A stretch of DNA of 19,055 bases from an uncultured Blautia sp. (GTDB lineage: Bacteria > Bacillota > Clostridia > Lachnospirales > Lachnospiraceae). The position numbers were made by a program, and so were the translations under genes. The notes under the pieces were generated by a model, which did no database searches, had not been told where the DNA came from, and saw only the letters and a list, made by a program, of their open reading frames with translations. Location of the stretch: contig UQMI01000063.1 in assembly GCA_900542045.1 (NCBI GenBank), forward strand, positions 1-19,055. The letters are read 5' to 3'. Shown here one piece after another: positions 6,590-13,844 of the stretch (within the stretch, counting starts at the first letter, position 1; each line of letters begins with the position of its first letter).

Positions 6590-8020
6590 TTACATAGGCG
6601 GTACTGGCGTAGGACGGGATGCATCCCAAACTGCATCTACATCGAACAAATCTGTCAGCATATCCGGATTGTAATACATCCGGTATCCGTCCAGGTTTCT
6701 TCTTCCCTGCCGGAAATATTGATCTGTGATCTGCACCCAGTACTGACTGGAGTCCACATTGCAGTAATAATGATATCCCCGGCTCTTAAAATAAGCAAAC
6801 TTGGGATTATCTGCAGCATAGCCTTCCCAGCCGCCGATGTCTGCCCCGAAAGCAAAGACGATCACATCTGTCTTTCCCAGGATCGGCGCCACGTAGGCTT
6901 CCCATTTCTCATTGTCCTGCTGCAGCTTCTCTGCGGATTCTGCTTCTGCGTTCAGGTGTCCCCAGGTATGACTGGCAAACTCCCAGCCATTGGCTTTCAT
7001 CGCCTCCGCCACTTTTGTCGCTTCCGCCACCTCTCTATCATAATCGAAATCCGGGTGGGCGTCCAGCCATTGTTTCTGATTTTCATCTAAATTTTCCCCG
7101 GTCTTGTATGCAATATCGGTCCGATATCCCAACACGCCGTTGTACCCGGTCATGGCCAGGATTCCCTTTCTTCCCCGATAGGAAAAATCCGGATGCTCTT
7201 CCACAAAGCTGTCAATTAACGGCACCATATCGTAATCTCCCACAGAAATACTGCCGTCATCCTCTCTGTATTCGCATTTCACCTGCCCCTTGTCATCCAA
7301 CACCAGTCTGGAAGCCATTCCGTCACCATCCATATAATGATAATAACTCACATCATCCTGAGACAGCACAAACGGTTTTTTCCCCGGGGGCAGTAAAATC
7401 GATCCACGGCTCATGGTCCCGTCTTCATTCACTTTGGCCATATCATGAACGCTGACCATTACGTACCCTTTTTCATACATAGACTGCGTAATCTTGTTAA
7501 ATTCGCTGATCGTAGTCATGACCTGGTTATACCCCGCCTCTTTGCTGTCTCCGTCAAAGGCCTTGGAAGGGTCCTTGATCAGCGTGTGATAAAATACATG
7601 CGTCACCTGTTCCAGCGGATATTCTATACAGGAAGCTTTGGTTGCTTCATAGGAAGCCACAGCTTCCTGCATCTGCGCATTGGAAGAATAGTCCGGCTGC
7701 TCTTTCAGAAGCGCAATGGCACCGTCATAATCATACTGTGCCGCCATTCTCTCCGCCTGTTCCTGCGGAGATCTGCTGCTCTGCCCCTGGACAGAAGTTT
7801 CCTGATTTTTGTCATTTTCCGAAATTTCCTCTTCGCCGCTTTGAGCCAACGTTTTTCCATCTGTTCCTTCGCCTTTCGGTCTGCTCACAAAATCCATGAT
7901 CTTTCCGCTGTCTCCGTCTGTCTCGTCAAACTTTTCTGCCTTCGGCAGAAGTCCGCAGCCCACAGCATTTCCCATGACAAGAAGCAGGATCAGCAGCAGG
8001 AACAAAAACCTTTTATTCAT
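6590..8020 (-). CDS. Polysaccharide deacetylase-like lipoprotein (paralogue 1)
   Basis: This 476-residue protein starts with a lipoprotein signal (MNKRFLFLLL..., lipobox AVGC, Cys22), then a Ser/Glu-rich linker to about residue 85 and a short helical region with the YDYDGAIA repeat-like motif. The rest resembles carbohydrate esterase 4 deacetylases: an Asp pair in SQDDVSYYH (222-223) in place of the usual TFDDG, and SHTWGH (H351, H355), fitting the metal-binding H(S/T)xxH motif. It should act on cell-wall or other surface polysaccharide. The substrate is unknown and the motif-1 variant makes activity uncertain. The ATG at 8018-8020 has AAAGGGG upstream; a GTG at 8120-8122 in the same frame overlaps the previous stop but would hide the signal peptide. 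It is a close paralogue of the upstream gene, sharing the C-terminal RPTPVPPM. Confidence 0.87.
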   Translation of the reverse strand: MNKRFLFLLLILLLVMGNAVGCGLLPKAEKFDETDGDSGKIMDFVSRPKGEGTDGKTLAQSGEEEISENDKNQETSVQGQSSRSPQEQAERMAAQYDYDGAIALLKEQPDYSSNAQMQEAVASYEATKASCIEYPLEQVTHVFYHTLIKDPSKAFDGDSKEAGYNQVMTTISEFNKITQSMYEKGYVMVSVHDMAKVNEDGTMSRGSILLPPGKKPFVLSQDDVSYYHYMDGDGMASRLVLDDKGQVKCEYREDDGSISVGDYDMVPLIDSFVEEHPDFSYRGRKGILAMTGYNGVLGYRTDIAYKTGENLDENQKQWLDAHPDFDYDREVAEATKVAEAMKANGWEFASHTWGHLNAEAESAEKLQQDNEKWEAYVAPILGKTDVIVFAFGADIGGWEGYAADNPKFAYFKSRGYHYYCNVDSSQYWVQITDQYFRQGRRNLDGYRMYYNPDMLTDLFDVDAVWDASRPTPVPPM

Positions 8021-8084
8021 AAATACAGAATCCCCTTTCTTTTGTATCCATGTACTGCTATCTATTGTCTCCCCGTACACAGAC

Positions 8085-8093
8085 ACTATACCA
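8085..8093 (-). promoter_or_regulatory. Possible internal extended -10 promoter before the lipoprotein deacetylase
   Basis: In the 98-base gap between the two paralogues, the minus strand reads TGG-TATAGT, an extended -10 form about 65 bases before the ATG at 8020. No good -35 is present. It might give separate expression of the last two genes. Confidence 0.3.
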
Positions 8094-8118
8094 ACTCCCC
8101 CTGTCTTATTCTGTTCTG

Positions 8119-9636
8119 TCACTCCATAGGCGGCACCGGTGTGGGCCTTGCAGGATCAAATACTGCTTTCGCGTCAAACAGATCTTCCAGAAGTTCTGGA
8201 TTGTAGTACATCCGATACCCATCCAGATTTCTTCTTCCCATCCTGAAATAATTATCCCTGAGCTGTACATAATATTTACTGGAATCTACATTACAGTAGT
8301 AATCAAATCCCATACTTTTCAAATATTCAAATTTTTCTCCGGAATAATCTTCTGTCTCCGTCAGATCTGTACCAAAAGCAAAAATGATGATATCCGTATT
8401 CCCAACAAGGGGTGCTACATTATCCATCCATTTCTGTGTGTCGACCCTGAGCTTCTCCAGCGTAATGGTGGCAATATTCTGATGTCCCCAGGTATGGCTG
8501 GCAAACAGCCATCCATTCGCCTTCATTGCATCTGCCACTTTTTTTGCCCCGGCCCGTTCTGTTTCCAGATTGAAATCCGGATGCTCTTCCAGATATTTTA
8601 CCTTATCCTCATCCAGATCTGCCGGCCGCTCCTGATAACTGATATCGGTACGGTAACCAAGAATTCCGTTATAACCTGTAAGAGCAATAATTCCTTTGGC
8701 TCCGCGATAGGAAAAGTCCGGATGCTGCTCCACAAACCGGTCGATCAGCGGCACCATATCATAATCACCCACAGAAATACTGCCATCGTCTTCAATATAT
8801 TCATTCCGGACATCTCCATTTTCATCAACGATCAGCCGCGAAGCATAGCCATCCCCATCCATATAATGATAATAGCTCAGATCGTCCATGGACAGCACAA
8901 ACGGAATCTTTCCGGGCGGCAGCAAAATCTCTCCTTCCTGCATCTTGCCATCCGGGCCTTTCTTTGCCAGATCATAAATGCTGACCATCACATATCCCTT
9001 CTCATACATGGTCTGCGTGATCTTGTTAAATTCATCTATGGTAGTCATTACCTGATTATAATCCGCTTCCTTATGATCACCATCAAAGGCTTTGCTGGGA
9101 TCTTTGATCAGAGAATGATAAAAGATATGTGTCACCTGATCAATGGGCCATGGTTTACAGGAAGCTTTTGTATTTTCAAATTCTGTTACCGCCTGCTGCA
9201 TCTCCGGATTCTGCTCATATTCTCCGGATTTCTTCACCATGGCAATGGCGCCATCATAATCATACATAGCCGCCAGCCTTCGGGCTTCGTCCAGAGTCTT
9301 CTGTGCCGCATTTTCCCCGTCTCCGGACTCCTGCTCTGTTTCTCCGGTACTTCCTTCCTGCCGGCTCTGCACTATCTTATCTTTGTCAGAAGCCGCATCT
9401 TTTCCTTTTATCAGCCTTCCGATCCCTGCGCACAGTCCCACTGTCAGGATCAATGCCGCAAGCAGTCCGCCTCCCAGCAGGATCAGCTTCTGTCTTCGCA
9501 CTTCCTGCTCCCGGCGTTTCTTCCTTGCTTCCCTTCTGGCCAATACCCGCTGCTGTTCCTCTGCAGACAGCGATTCAAATCTCTTCTGGTTTTTCTCTTT
9601 GTCCTGGGCAGAATACGTCCCCTTTTTCTTTTTCAT
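8119..9636 (-). CDS. Membrane-anchored polysaccharide deacetylase-like protein (paralogue 2)
   Basis: This 505-residue protein has a very basic, charged cytoplasmic N-terminus (1-50), one membrane segment (about 51-73, LILLGGGLLAALILTVG), then an extracellular linker. The rest is colinear with the downstream lipoprotein: YDYDGAIA at 125-132, an Asp pair in SMDDLSYYH (251-252), GYNGILGYRTDI (321-332) and SHTWGH (H381, H385). The shared layout indicates a tandem gene duplication in which the anchors diverged (membrane helix versus lipid). Likely a CE4-like deacetylase acting on wall polysaccharide; this is family inference. The ATG at 9634-9636 has AAAAAGG close upstream. It is the first gene of a three-gene operon driven by the promoter at 9708-9736. 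Confidence 0.87.
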   Translation of the reverse strand: MKKKKGTYSAQDKEKNQKRFESLSAEEQQRVLARREARKKRREQEVRRQKLILLGGGLLAALILTVGLCAGIGRLIKGKDAASDKDKIVQSRQEGSTGETEQESGDGENAAQKTLDEARRLAAMYDYDGAIAMVKKSGEYEQNPEMQQAVTEFENTKASCKPWPIDQVTHIFYHSLIKDPSKAFDGDHKEADYNQVMTTIDEFNKITQTMYEKGYVMVSIYDLAKKGPDGKMQEGEILLPPGKIPFVLSMDDLSYYHYMDGDGYASRLIVDENGDVRNEYIEDDGSISVGDYDMVPLIDRFVEQHPDFSYRGAKGIIALTGYNGILGYRTDISYQERPADLDEDKVKYLEEHPDFNLETERAGAKKVADAMKANGWLFASHTWGHQNIATITLEKLRVDTQKWMDNVAPLVGNTDIIIFAFGTDLTETEDYSGEKFEYLKSMGFDYYCNVDSSKYYVQLRDNYFRMGRRNLDGYRMYYNPELLEDLFDAKAVFDPARPTPVPPME

Positions 9637-9707
9637 ACCTTTTTCTCTTCACACTGTAATTCAGATTTTGCTCATTTTAGTTATACTCTTCTTTTTCTAC
9701 TTTATGT

Positions 9708-9736
9708 ATTATATCATGCCTTATCCCATATTTCAC
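9708..9736 (-). promoter_or_regulatory. Sigma-A promoter of the deacetylase-foldase operon
   Basis: On the minus strand, GTGAAA (9731-9736) is followed after 17 bases by a perfect TATAAT (9708-9713). The leader before the ATG at 9636 is about 65 bases and AT-rich. Confidence 0.65.
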
Positions 9737-9812
9737 TCTATATCGACTTTATATGTCTTAAATTTACATAAACTGCCCTTTTTCATTCCTCCTGGAACCA
9801 TGGATTTTTTAA

Positions 9813-9841
9813 TTGCTTTTTCTGCTGAATAATGCTAGAAT
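9813..9841 (+). promoter_or_regulatory. Sigma-A promoter of the small membrane protein gene
   Basis: TTGCTT (9813-9818), a 17-base spacer, and TAGAAT (9836-9841) preceded by TGC give a -35 plus extended -10 promoter. It lies 40 bases before the ATG at 9882, back to back with the promoter at 9708-9736. Confidence 0.7.
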
Positions 9842-9881
9842 TATAGTCGCGTAATAATGTATCCGGACAAGGAGGTTACAA

Positions 9882-10319
9882 ATGAAACTCTGGATGATCT
9901 TATTAATTATTCTGGTAATCATGGCTATTGCCCTGATTGTTCTCTACTTCCTGGGAAAGAAGGCACAGAAGAAGCAGGAAGAGCAGCAGGCACAGATCGA
10001 GGCCAGCAAGCAGACTGTGTCCATGCTGATTATAGATAAGAAGAAGATGCCATTGAACAAATCCGGTCTTCCGCAGATTGTCATTGAACAGACACCCAAG
10101 CTGATGCGCAGATCCAAACTTCCTGTAGTTAAGGCAAAAGTTGGTCCACGCATCATGACTATGATCTGTGATGAGAAGATTTTTGATTCTGTTCCTGTTA
10201 AAAAAGAAGTAAAAGCCGAAGTCAGCGGAATGTATATCGTAGGTGTCAAGGGACTCCGCGGACCTCTGGAAACACCGGAAAAGAAAAAAGGCTTTTTCAA
10301 GAGGCTATTTCATAAATAA
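9882..10319 (+). CDS. Small single-pass membrane protein of unknown function
   Basis: This 145-residue protein has one N-terminal membrane helix (about residues 3-24, rich in Leu and Ile), then a basic, Gln-rich, probably coiled stretch (25-45, KKAQKKQEEQQAQIEASKQ). A compact soluble domain follows, with TVSMLIIDKKKM, LPQIVIEQTP, SKLPVVKAKVGPRIMTMIC and VSGMYIVGVKGLRGPLETP, ending in a basic KKKGFFKRLFHK tail. No signal-peptidase site is evident, so it is likely membrane anchored. I recall similar proteins as conserved hypotheticals in Lachnospiraceae, but I know no function. The ATG has an AGGAGG site 6 bases upstream. It has its own promoter and terminator and so appears to be a single-gene unit. 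Confidence 0.85.
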   Translation: MKLWMILLIILVIMAIALIVLYFLGKKAQKKQEEQQAQIEASKQTVSMLIIDKKKMPLNKSGLPQIVIEQTPKLMRRSKLPVVKAKVGPRIMTMICDEKIFDSVPVKKEVKAEVSGMYIVGVKGLRGPLETPEKKKGFFKRLFHK

Positions 10320-10339
10320 TTGTTTTTCCGCACAAATAC

Positions 10340-10380
10340 AAACGGATGCAGATCTGATCACTGCATCCGTTTCTTATTGT
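10340..10380 (+). terminator. Terminator shared by convergent genes
   Basis: A perfect 12-bp stem (AAACGGATGCAG at 10340-10351 with 10361-10372) has a 9-base loop and is followed by TTCTTATTGTCTT. The opposite strand has a T-containing tail (GTATTTGTG), so it can also serve the DUF1934 gene converging from the right. Confidence 0.85.
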
Positions 10381-10407
10381 CTTATTGCTTTCTCCGCCGG
10401 AAATCTG

Positions 10408-10857
10408 TCACAAAACAAAATCCCGGCTTCCCTTGGACTGTACGTCAATGGAAATGTAGCAGTCCGCCACATATTCCTCGTTCATTTCCAGTACATAATC
10501 TACCTTTACTTTCAAGTCGTCTTCCTTCTCTTCCACATCCATCTTTGTGGCTGCGATTCCCATCTGCAGACTGCCGTAGGGCGTCTGATAATAGGTGATA
10601 TTTTTCTTCTGTTCCTGGAAGACCATATGTACATTGGCTGCACCTTTTTTTCTGACTTCCATCCCTCTGGGATTAATCTTAATATAATTGACTGTGGTAT
10701 CCGGAAATCCTTCCATCATCTCTTCATACCGGAGATAGTGACTTCCGTTCCGGAAATAATACTCACCCACCGTTACGATCTCAATGGGCGTCTCCTGCAG
10801 ATTCTCTCCTTCAATAGTCTGCAGACCTCTTACATGAATCAACACATCTTTTGTCAT
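10408..10857 (-). CDS. DUF1934 (YwiB-like) domain protein
   Basis: This 149-residue cytoplasmic protein matches DUF1934, a calycin-like beta-barrel family typified by Bacillus YwiB. It begins MTKDVLIHVRG, followed by beta-rich segments such as PIEIVTVGEYYFRNGSHYLRYEE, then KKNITYYQTPYGSLQMGIAAT, and the closing VDYVLEMNEEYVADCYISIDV. The biochemical role is unknown. The ATG at 10855-10857 is chosen because AGAGGG lies 8 bases upstream; an in-frame TTG at 10884 would overlap murI. It starts 13 bases after the murI stop and is co-transcribed with it. It ends at the shared terminator at 10340-10372. Confidence 0.85.
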   Translation of the reverse strand: MTKDVLIHVRGLQTIEGENLQETPIEIVTVGEYYFRNGSHYLRYEEMMEGFPDTTVNYIKINPRGMEVRKKGAANVHMVFQEQKKNITYYQTPYGSLQMGIAATKMDVEEKEDDLKVKVDYVLEMNEEYVADCYISIDVQSKGSRDFVL

Positions 10858-10870
10858 CTCATCCATCCCT

Positions 10871-11692
10871 CTAATATTGCTCAATATCTATACAGGTAGC
10901 CATTTCCACATCTATGGGCAGAATGGAATTGGCAAATTTCTTAAATTTGTCTGCCAGATCGCTGACATAGAAGCGATAGGGAAACTCCTCTTCTCCCCCG
11001 CCGGTGCTCAGCAGTTCTTTCTCTCCCAGGATCTTTCGCAGCTCCAAAGCCGTCTCATAAGCCGGATTCACCAGTGTCACCTGTTCCCCCAGAATTCCAC
11101 GCAACGTAGATCGAAGCAGCGGATAATGAGTACAGCCCAGGATCAGCGTATCAATATCCTGCCGCTGCAGCTCATCCAGATACCTTCTGGCCACTTCCAC
11201 TGTGACGGGATCTTTCATCCATCCCTCTTCCACCAGAGGAACGAACAGCGGACACGCTTTTCCAAACACAGAAATCTCTGGATCCAGCGACTGCAGATAC
11301 TGCCGGTGAATGCCGGAATCAATGGTTCCCAGAGTTCCAATGACTCCCACCCGTTTATTCTTCGTTACCTGGGCTGCCACCTTGGCCCCCGGTTCAATAA
11401 CACCGAACACAGGAATCTCCATCTCCGCCCGGATCTCATTCAGCGCAAAAGCGCTGGCAGTATTGCAGGCGATCACAATGGCCTTCACCTGCTCTGTCTG
11501 CAAAAAACGAATGATCTGCCGGGAATAACGAAGAACTGTATTTTTAGATTTGCTGCCGTAAGGTACTCTTGCCGTATCTCCGAAGTACACGATTTTTTCC
11601 GAAGGAAGGTTCCGCATGATCTCTCTGGCTACAGTCAGCCCTCCAATACCGGAATCAAACACACCAATCGGTGCTTCTCTATCTATACTCAT
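10871..11692 (-). CDS. murI: Glutamate racemase
   Basis: This 273-residue enzyme converts L-glutamate to D-glutamate for peptidoglycan, without a cofactor. The two catalytic cysteines are visible in IACNTAS (C76) and LGCTHYP (C187). Also present are FDSGIGGLT (D13, S14), the YFGDTARVPYGSKS loop, GVIGTLGTI and GVIEPGA, all standard for MurI. The length is typical. Two ATGs are possible (11698 and 11692); I take 11692 because GGAG lies 8 bases before it but only 2 before the first. It is followed 13 bases later by the DUF1934 gene and preceded by a good promoter embedded in the small membrane gene upstream. Confidence 0.96.
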   Translation of the reverse strand: MSIDREAPIGVFDSGIGGLTVAREIMRNLPSEKIVYFGDTARVPYGSKSKNTVLRYSRQIIRFLQTEQVKAIVIACNTASAFALNEIRAEMEIPVFGVIEPGAKVAAQVTKNKRVGVIGTLGTIDSGIHRQYLQSLDPEISVFGKACPLFVPLVEEGWMKDPVTVEVARRYLDELQRQDIDTLILGCTHYPLLRSTLRGILGEQVTLVNPAYETALELRKILGEKELLSTGGGEEEFPYRFYVSDLADKFKKFANSILPIDVEMATCIDIEQY

Positions 11693-11720
11693 GGTCATGA
11701 CTCCAATTTCATTTTTCCTT

Positions 11721-11749
11721 ATTCTAACATCATTTCACAGACCACGCAA
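11721..11749 (-). promoter_or_regulatory. Sigma-A promoter of murI, inside the upstream gene
   Basis: On the minus strand, TTGCGT (11744-11749), a 17-base spacer and TAGAAT (11721-11726) with a TGT just before it form a -35 and extended -10. The -35 lies within the last codons of the 75-aa gene. It separates vegetative murI transcription from the sporulation-type ger operon. Confidence 0.65.
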
Positions 11750-11962
11750 CCACCTGAAGGTGAGTTTTCGTTCCATGGGAACCTGGCTTTCCCCGTCTTC
11801 GGGAACCTGGGAAAAACAATACTCCGGGTACAGCATCCCGAAAAAGCCGGGAATCCCTTCTCCCGTTTCCTGAAATCCTCCTGCAGCCCACACTGTGAGC
11901 AGCATTCCCAGAAGAATCGCCAGGAACCATGTTTTTTTCCGGTTCATTCTGTCTCGCATCAT
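11735..11962 (-). CDS. Small single-pass membrane protein downstream of gerC
   Basis: This 75-residue protein starts MMRDRMNRKK, has one membrane helix (about residues 11-29, WFLAILLGMLLTVWAAGG), then an outside segment with PGFFGMLYPEYCFSQ and a basic end (KLTFRWLRGL). No family is recognised. The ATG at 11960-11962 has an excellent AAGGAGG site 8 bases upstream, which supports it as a real gene; a longer in-frame extension to 12001 lacks this. It follows gerC by 117 bases on the same strand. Some gerA-type operons carry an extra small membrane gene (a D subunit, usually with two membrane helices); whether this is a counterpart is speculation. Confidence 0.7.
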   Translation of the reverse strand: MMRDRMNRKKTWFLAILLGMLLTVWAAGGFQETGEGIPGFFGMLYPEYCFSQVPEDGESQVPMERKLTFRWLRGL

Positions 11963-12079
11963 GGCATTTTCCTCCTTTTCCTGTCTGAAAGTATTCCCCA
12001 CACCGCCTGTTTTTATTCAGTCCTGGCATTTTCTCTGCCTGTACACAGCAGTTGCGGCAAAAAACATGGATCCGGCAAA

Positions 12080-12730
12080 TTAACTCTCCGGAACATCCGC
12101 CGGCTCTTCCGTAAACAGAATCCGTATGCCTCCCTTGTCCGCCAGAATCTCCGGAAGAGGAATCATTTCTCCTGATTCCAGCATGGCTCCATAAACATTC
12201 CGCAGACTGATGCCTTTTTTTCTTTCTGTTTCGGGACGATTCTCATAAATTCCCAGAATATATTCTCCCAGAGAAGAACTCATGCTTCCATTTTGCTCCA
12301 TTACTTTTTCAATATCCTCCGTCTGAAAAACATAAATATCTTCCCCTACAGAAGGATCTTCCCGCAGCCTGCTCAGAAGTTTCATCCATTCTTCCCGCCC
12401 GGTCAGTGATTCTCCCAAGATCAGCACCTTTAAATGACTTCTGTCCAGATATTTTTCCTGGCTGCTGTCATAGACCTCCCGGATTTCCTCCAGTGTCTTC
12501 CCTTCAAAGGTCAGAAGAGACGGATTATGCCCATTTCCTCCGCTTTTCTCCTGTCCGGTGGATACCGGAAGGTTTGGCATGCCATAGATTACAGTATATA
12601 ACCCTTCCCTGTAATCTGCCGCCATCACAAGAGGATAACTGCGCTTTTCCGGCTCCACCCCCGCACATCCTGTCAATACCGGCAGCAACAAGCAGCAGAC
12701 AATTGCCATGATTTTTTTCCATGTTTGCAC
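12080..12730 (-). CDS. gerC: Short GerC-type spore germination lipoprotein
   Basis: This 216-residue lipoprotein has a signal peptide with lipobox LTGC (Cys22) and the N-terminal domain of Ger(x)C germination proteins: EPEKRSYPLVMAAD, YGMPNLPVSTGQ, SSQEKYLDRSHLKVLILGESL, SLGEYILGIYENRPET and a final IPLPEILADKGGIRIL. Usual family members such as B. subtilis GerAC are about 370 residues; the C-terminal half is missing here and reading past the stop gives nothing similar. The last residues coincide with the domain boundary, which suggests a natural short form rather than recent breakage. The start is GTG (12728-12730) with AAGGAAG 7 bases upstream, just 2 bases after the gerAB stop. It should sit on the spore inner membrane with GerAA and GerAB as a nutrient receptor. 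Confidence 0.85.
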   Translation of the reverse strand: MQTWKKIMAIVCCLLLPVLTGCAGVEPEKRSYPLVMAADYREGLYTVIYGMPNLPVSTGQEKSGGNGHNPSLLTFEGKTLEEIREVYDSSQEKYLDRSHLKVLILGESLTGREEWMKLLSRLREDPSVGEDIYVFQTEDIEKVMEQNGSMSSSLGEYILGIYENRPETERKKGISLRNVYGAMLESGEMIPLPEILADKGGIRILFTEEPADVPES

Positions 12731-12732
12731 TT

Positions 12733-13830
12733 TTAATCTTCCTTTCTCCTGTGCACCAGTTTATGAAATCCTTTTTTACGCCCATAAATCCACAAAACCG
12801 CCAGGATCACCAGAAATCCCGGACAGAAAATAAACTGCAGGATCCAGGGATAACTCTCCTGCAGAGTACGGTCCGGCAGCCACACCCAGGAAAAAAACAC
12901 CATAGCCGCCGCCACCCACCACCGCAGCGTTTCCAGATGCAGCGACTGCAGGATATGGGTTCCGTAAAACTGCAGGCTTCCAATGGAAAACAGCAGGCTG
13001 TAAAGCAAAATCCCCATCCAGATCACATCAAACCGCCCCAGAATATCTCCGGGAAGATTAGCTCCTGCCATCAGCGGTACAATGGGATATTTCTCATAAG
13101 ACAGCCGTGCCGCTCCAAACGCTCCCTGCAGAAGGACCAGACCGGCCGCCAGAATCAGCCCCAACATCCACACCGCCCGGAGCGCGGGCCGGGCAGCTCC
13201 GGAAGATTTCTCAACTTTCGGAAGCAACAGAGGAAGCAGACCAATCCCGATGAAAATACAAAAAACATGCAGCGCCGCCTGCCATGTTTCTCCTGTGGAA
13301 ACCGGTATGGCCCCGTCGTAAAGCTGTGGAAAATGACCAATATCCCCCTGGGACACTGACAGCAGATAGAGCAGCAGCACACCTCCTGCCACAATCCCGC
13401 CGGATACCTCTGCCATCCTTCCCCTTTTCTGCATTCCCTGAAATGTCCCCAGGCCGCAGACTGCCGCCGATAGAACCGTCAACACCCGGCCGTCAATCCC
13501 GGTGACCAGGTAACGGGGAACGATCTCTTCCAGCACAGACAGCAGATATCCTCCGGTAAAAATAACAAATATCAGATAAAAGGCACTCAGCACCAGCCGG
13601 AGAAATTTTCCCAGATATCTTTCCGGATTTTCGTACAGATAAGAAAGACGAACCAGAAAGATCACATACAGACTCACAAACGGAAGAGCCAGCAAAATCC
13701 CAAGGACTCCATTCTCCCCCAGAAGTCCTTCCCATCCCACTGCACACAGCAGAAACGGCGCTGTCATGGACAGCAGCAGCTGCCTGTACAGCTGCCGGTG
13801 GGAAATTCTGTTATTATCTGTATATTTCAT
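12733..13830 (-). CDS. gerAB: GerAB-type spore germination permease
   Basis: This 365-residue integral membrane protein has about ten hydrophobic helices and belongs to the GerAB family within the APC amino-acid permease superfamily. In the germinant receptor it is the subunit thought to bind the nutrient signal. Visible segments include ISHRQLYRQLLLSM at the N-terminus, LLALPFVSLYVIFLVRL, YLIFVIFTGGYLLSVLEEIV and a basic tail. The ATG at 13828-13830 has AAGGAGG 5-6 bases upstream; an in-frame TTG at 13848 would include that ribosome site and overlap gerAA. It lies 14 bases after the gerAA stop and 2 bases before the gerC start, clearly one operon. The germinant cannot be deduced. Confidence 0.92.
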   Translation of the reverse strand: MKYTDNNRISHRQLYRQLLLSMTAPFLLCAVGWEGLLGENGVLGILLALPFVSLYVIFLVRLSYLYENPERYLGKFLRLVLSAFYLIFVIFTGGYLLSVLEEIVPRYLVTGIDGRVLTVLSAAVCGLGTFQGMQKRGRMAEVSGGIVAGGVLLLYLLSVSQGDIGHFPQLYDGAIPVSTGETWQAALHVFCIFIGIGLLPLLLPKVEKSSGAARPALRAVWMLGLILAAGLVLLQGAFGAARLSYEKYPIVPLMAGANLPGDILGRFDVIWMGILLYSLLFSIGSLQFYGTHILQSLHLETLRWWVAAAMVFFSWVWLPDRTLQESYPWILQFIFCPGFLVILAVLWIYGRKKGFHKLVHRRKED

Positions 13831-13844
13831 GGACGCCTCCTTTT

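Noticed and set aside
8050..9771. Plus-strand open frame of 573 codons
   Set aside because: Antisense to the membrane-anchored deacetylase-like gene; its length is a by-product of codon bias, and its composition (many Ile, His, Cys, Phe) is not protein-like.
10877..12175. Plus-strand open frame of 432 codons
   Set aside because: It spans murI, the 75-aa gene and part of gerC on the opposite strand; no domain is seen.
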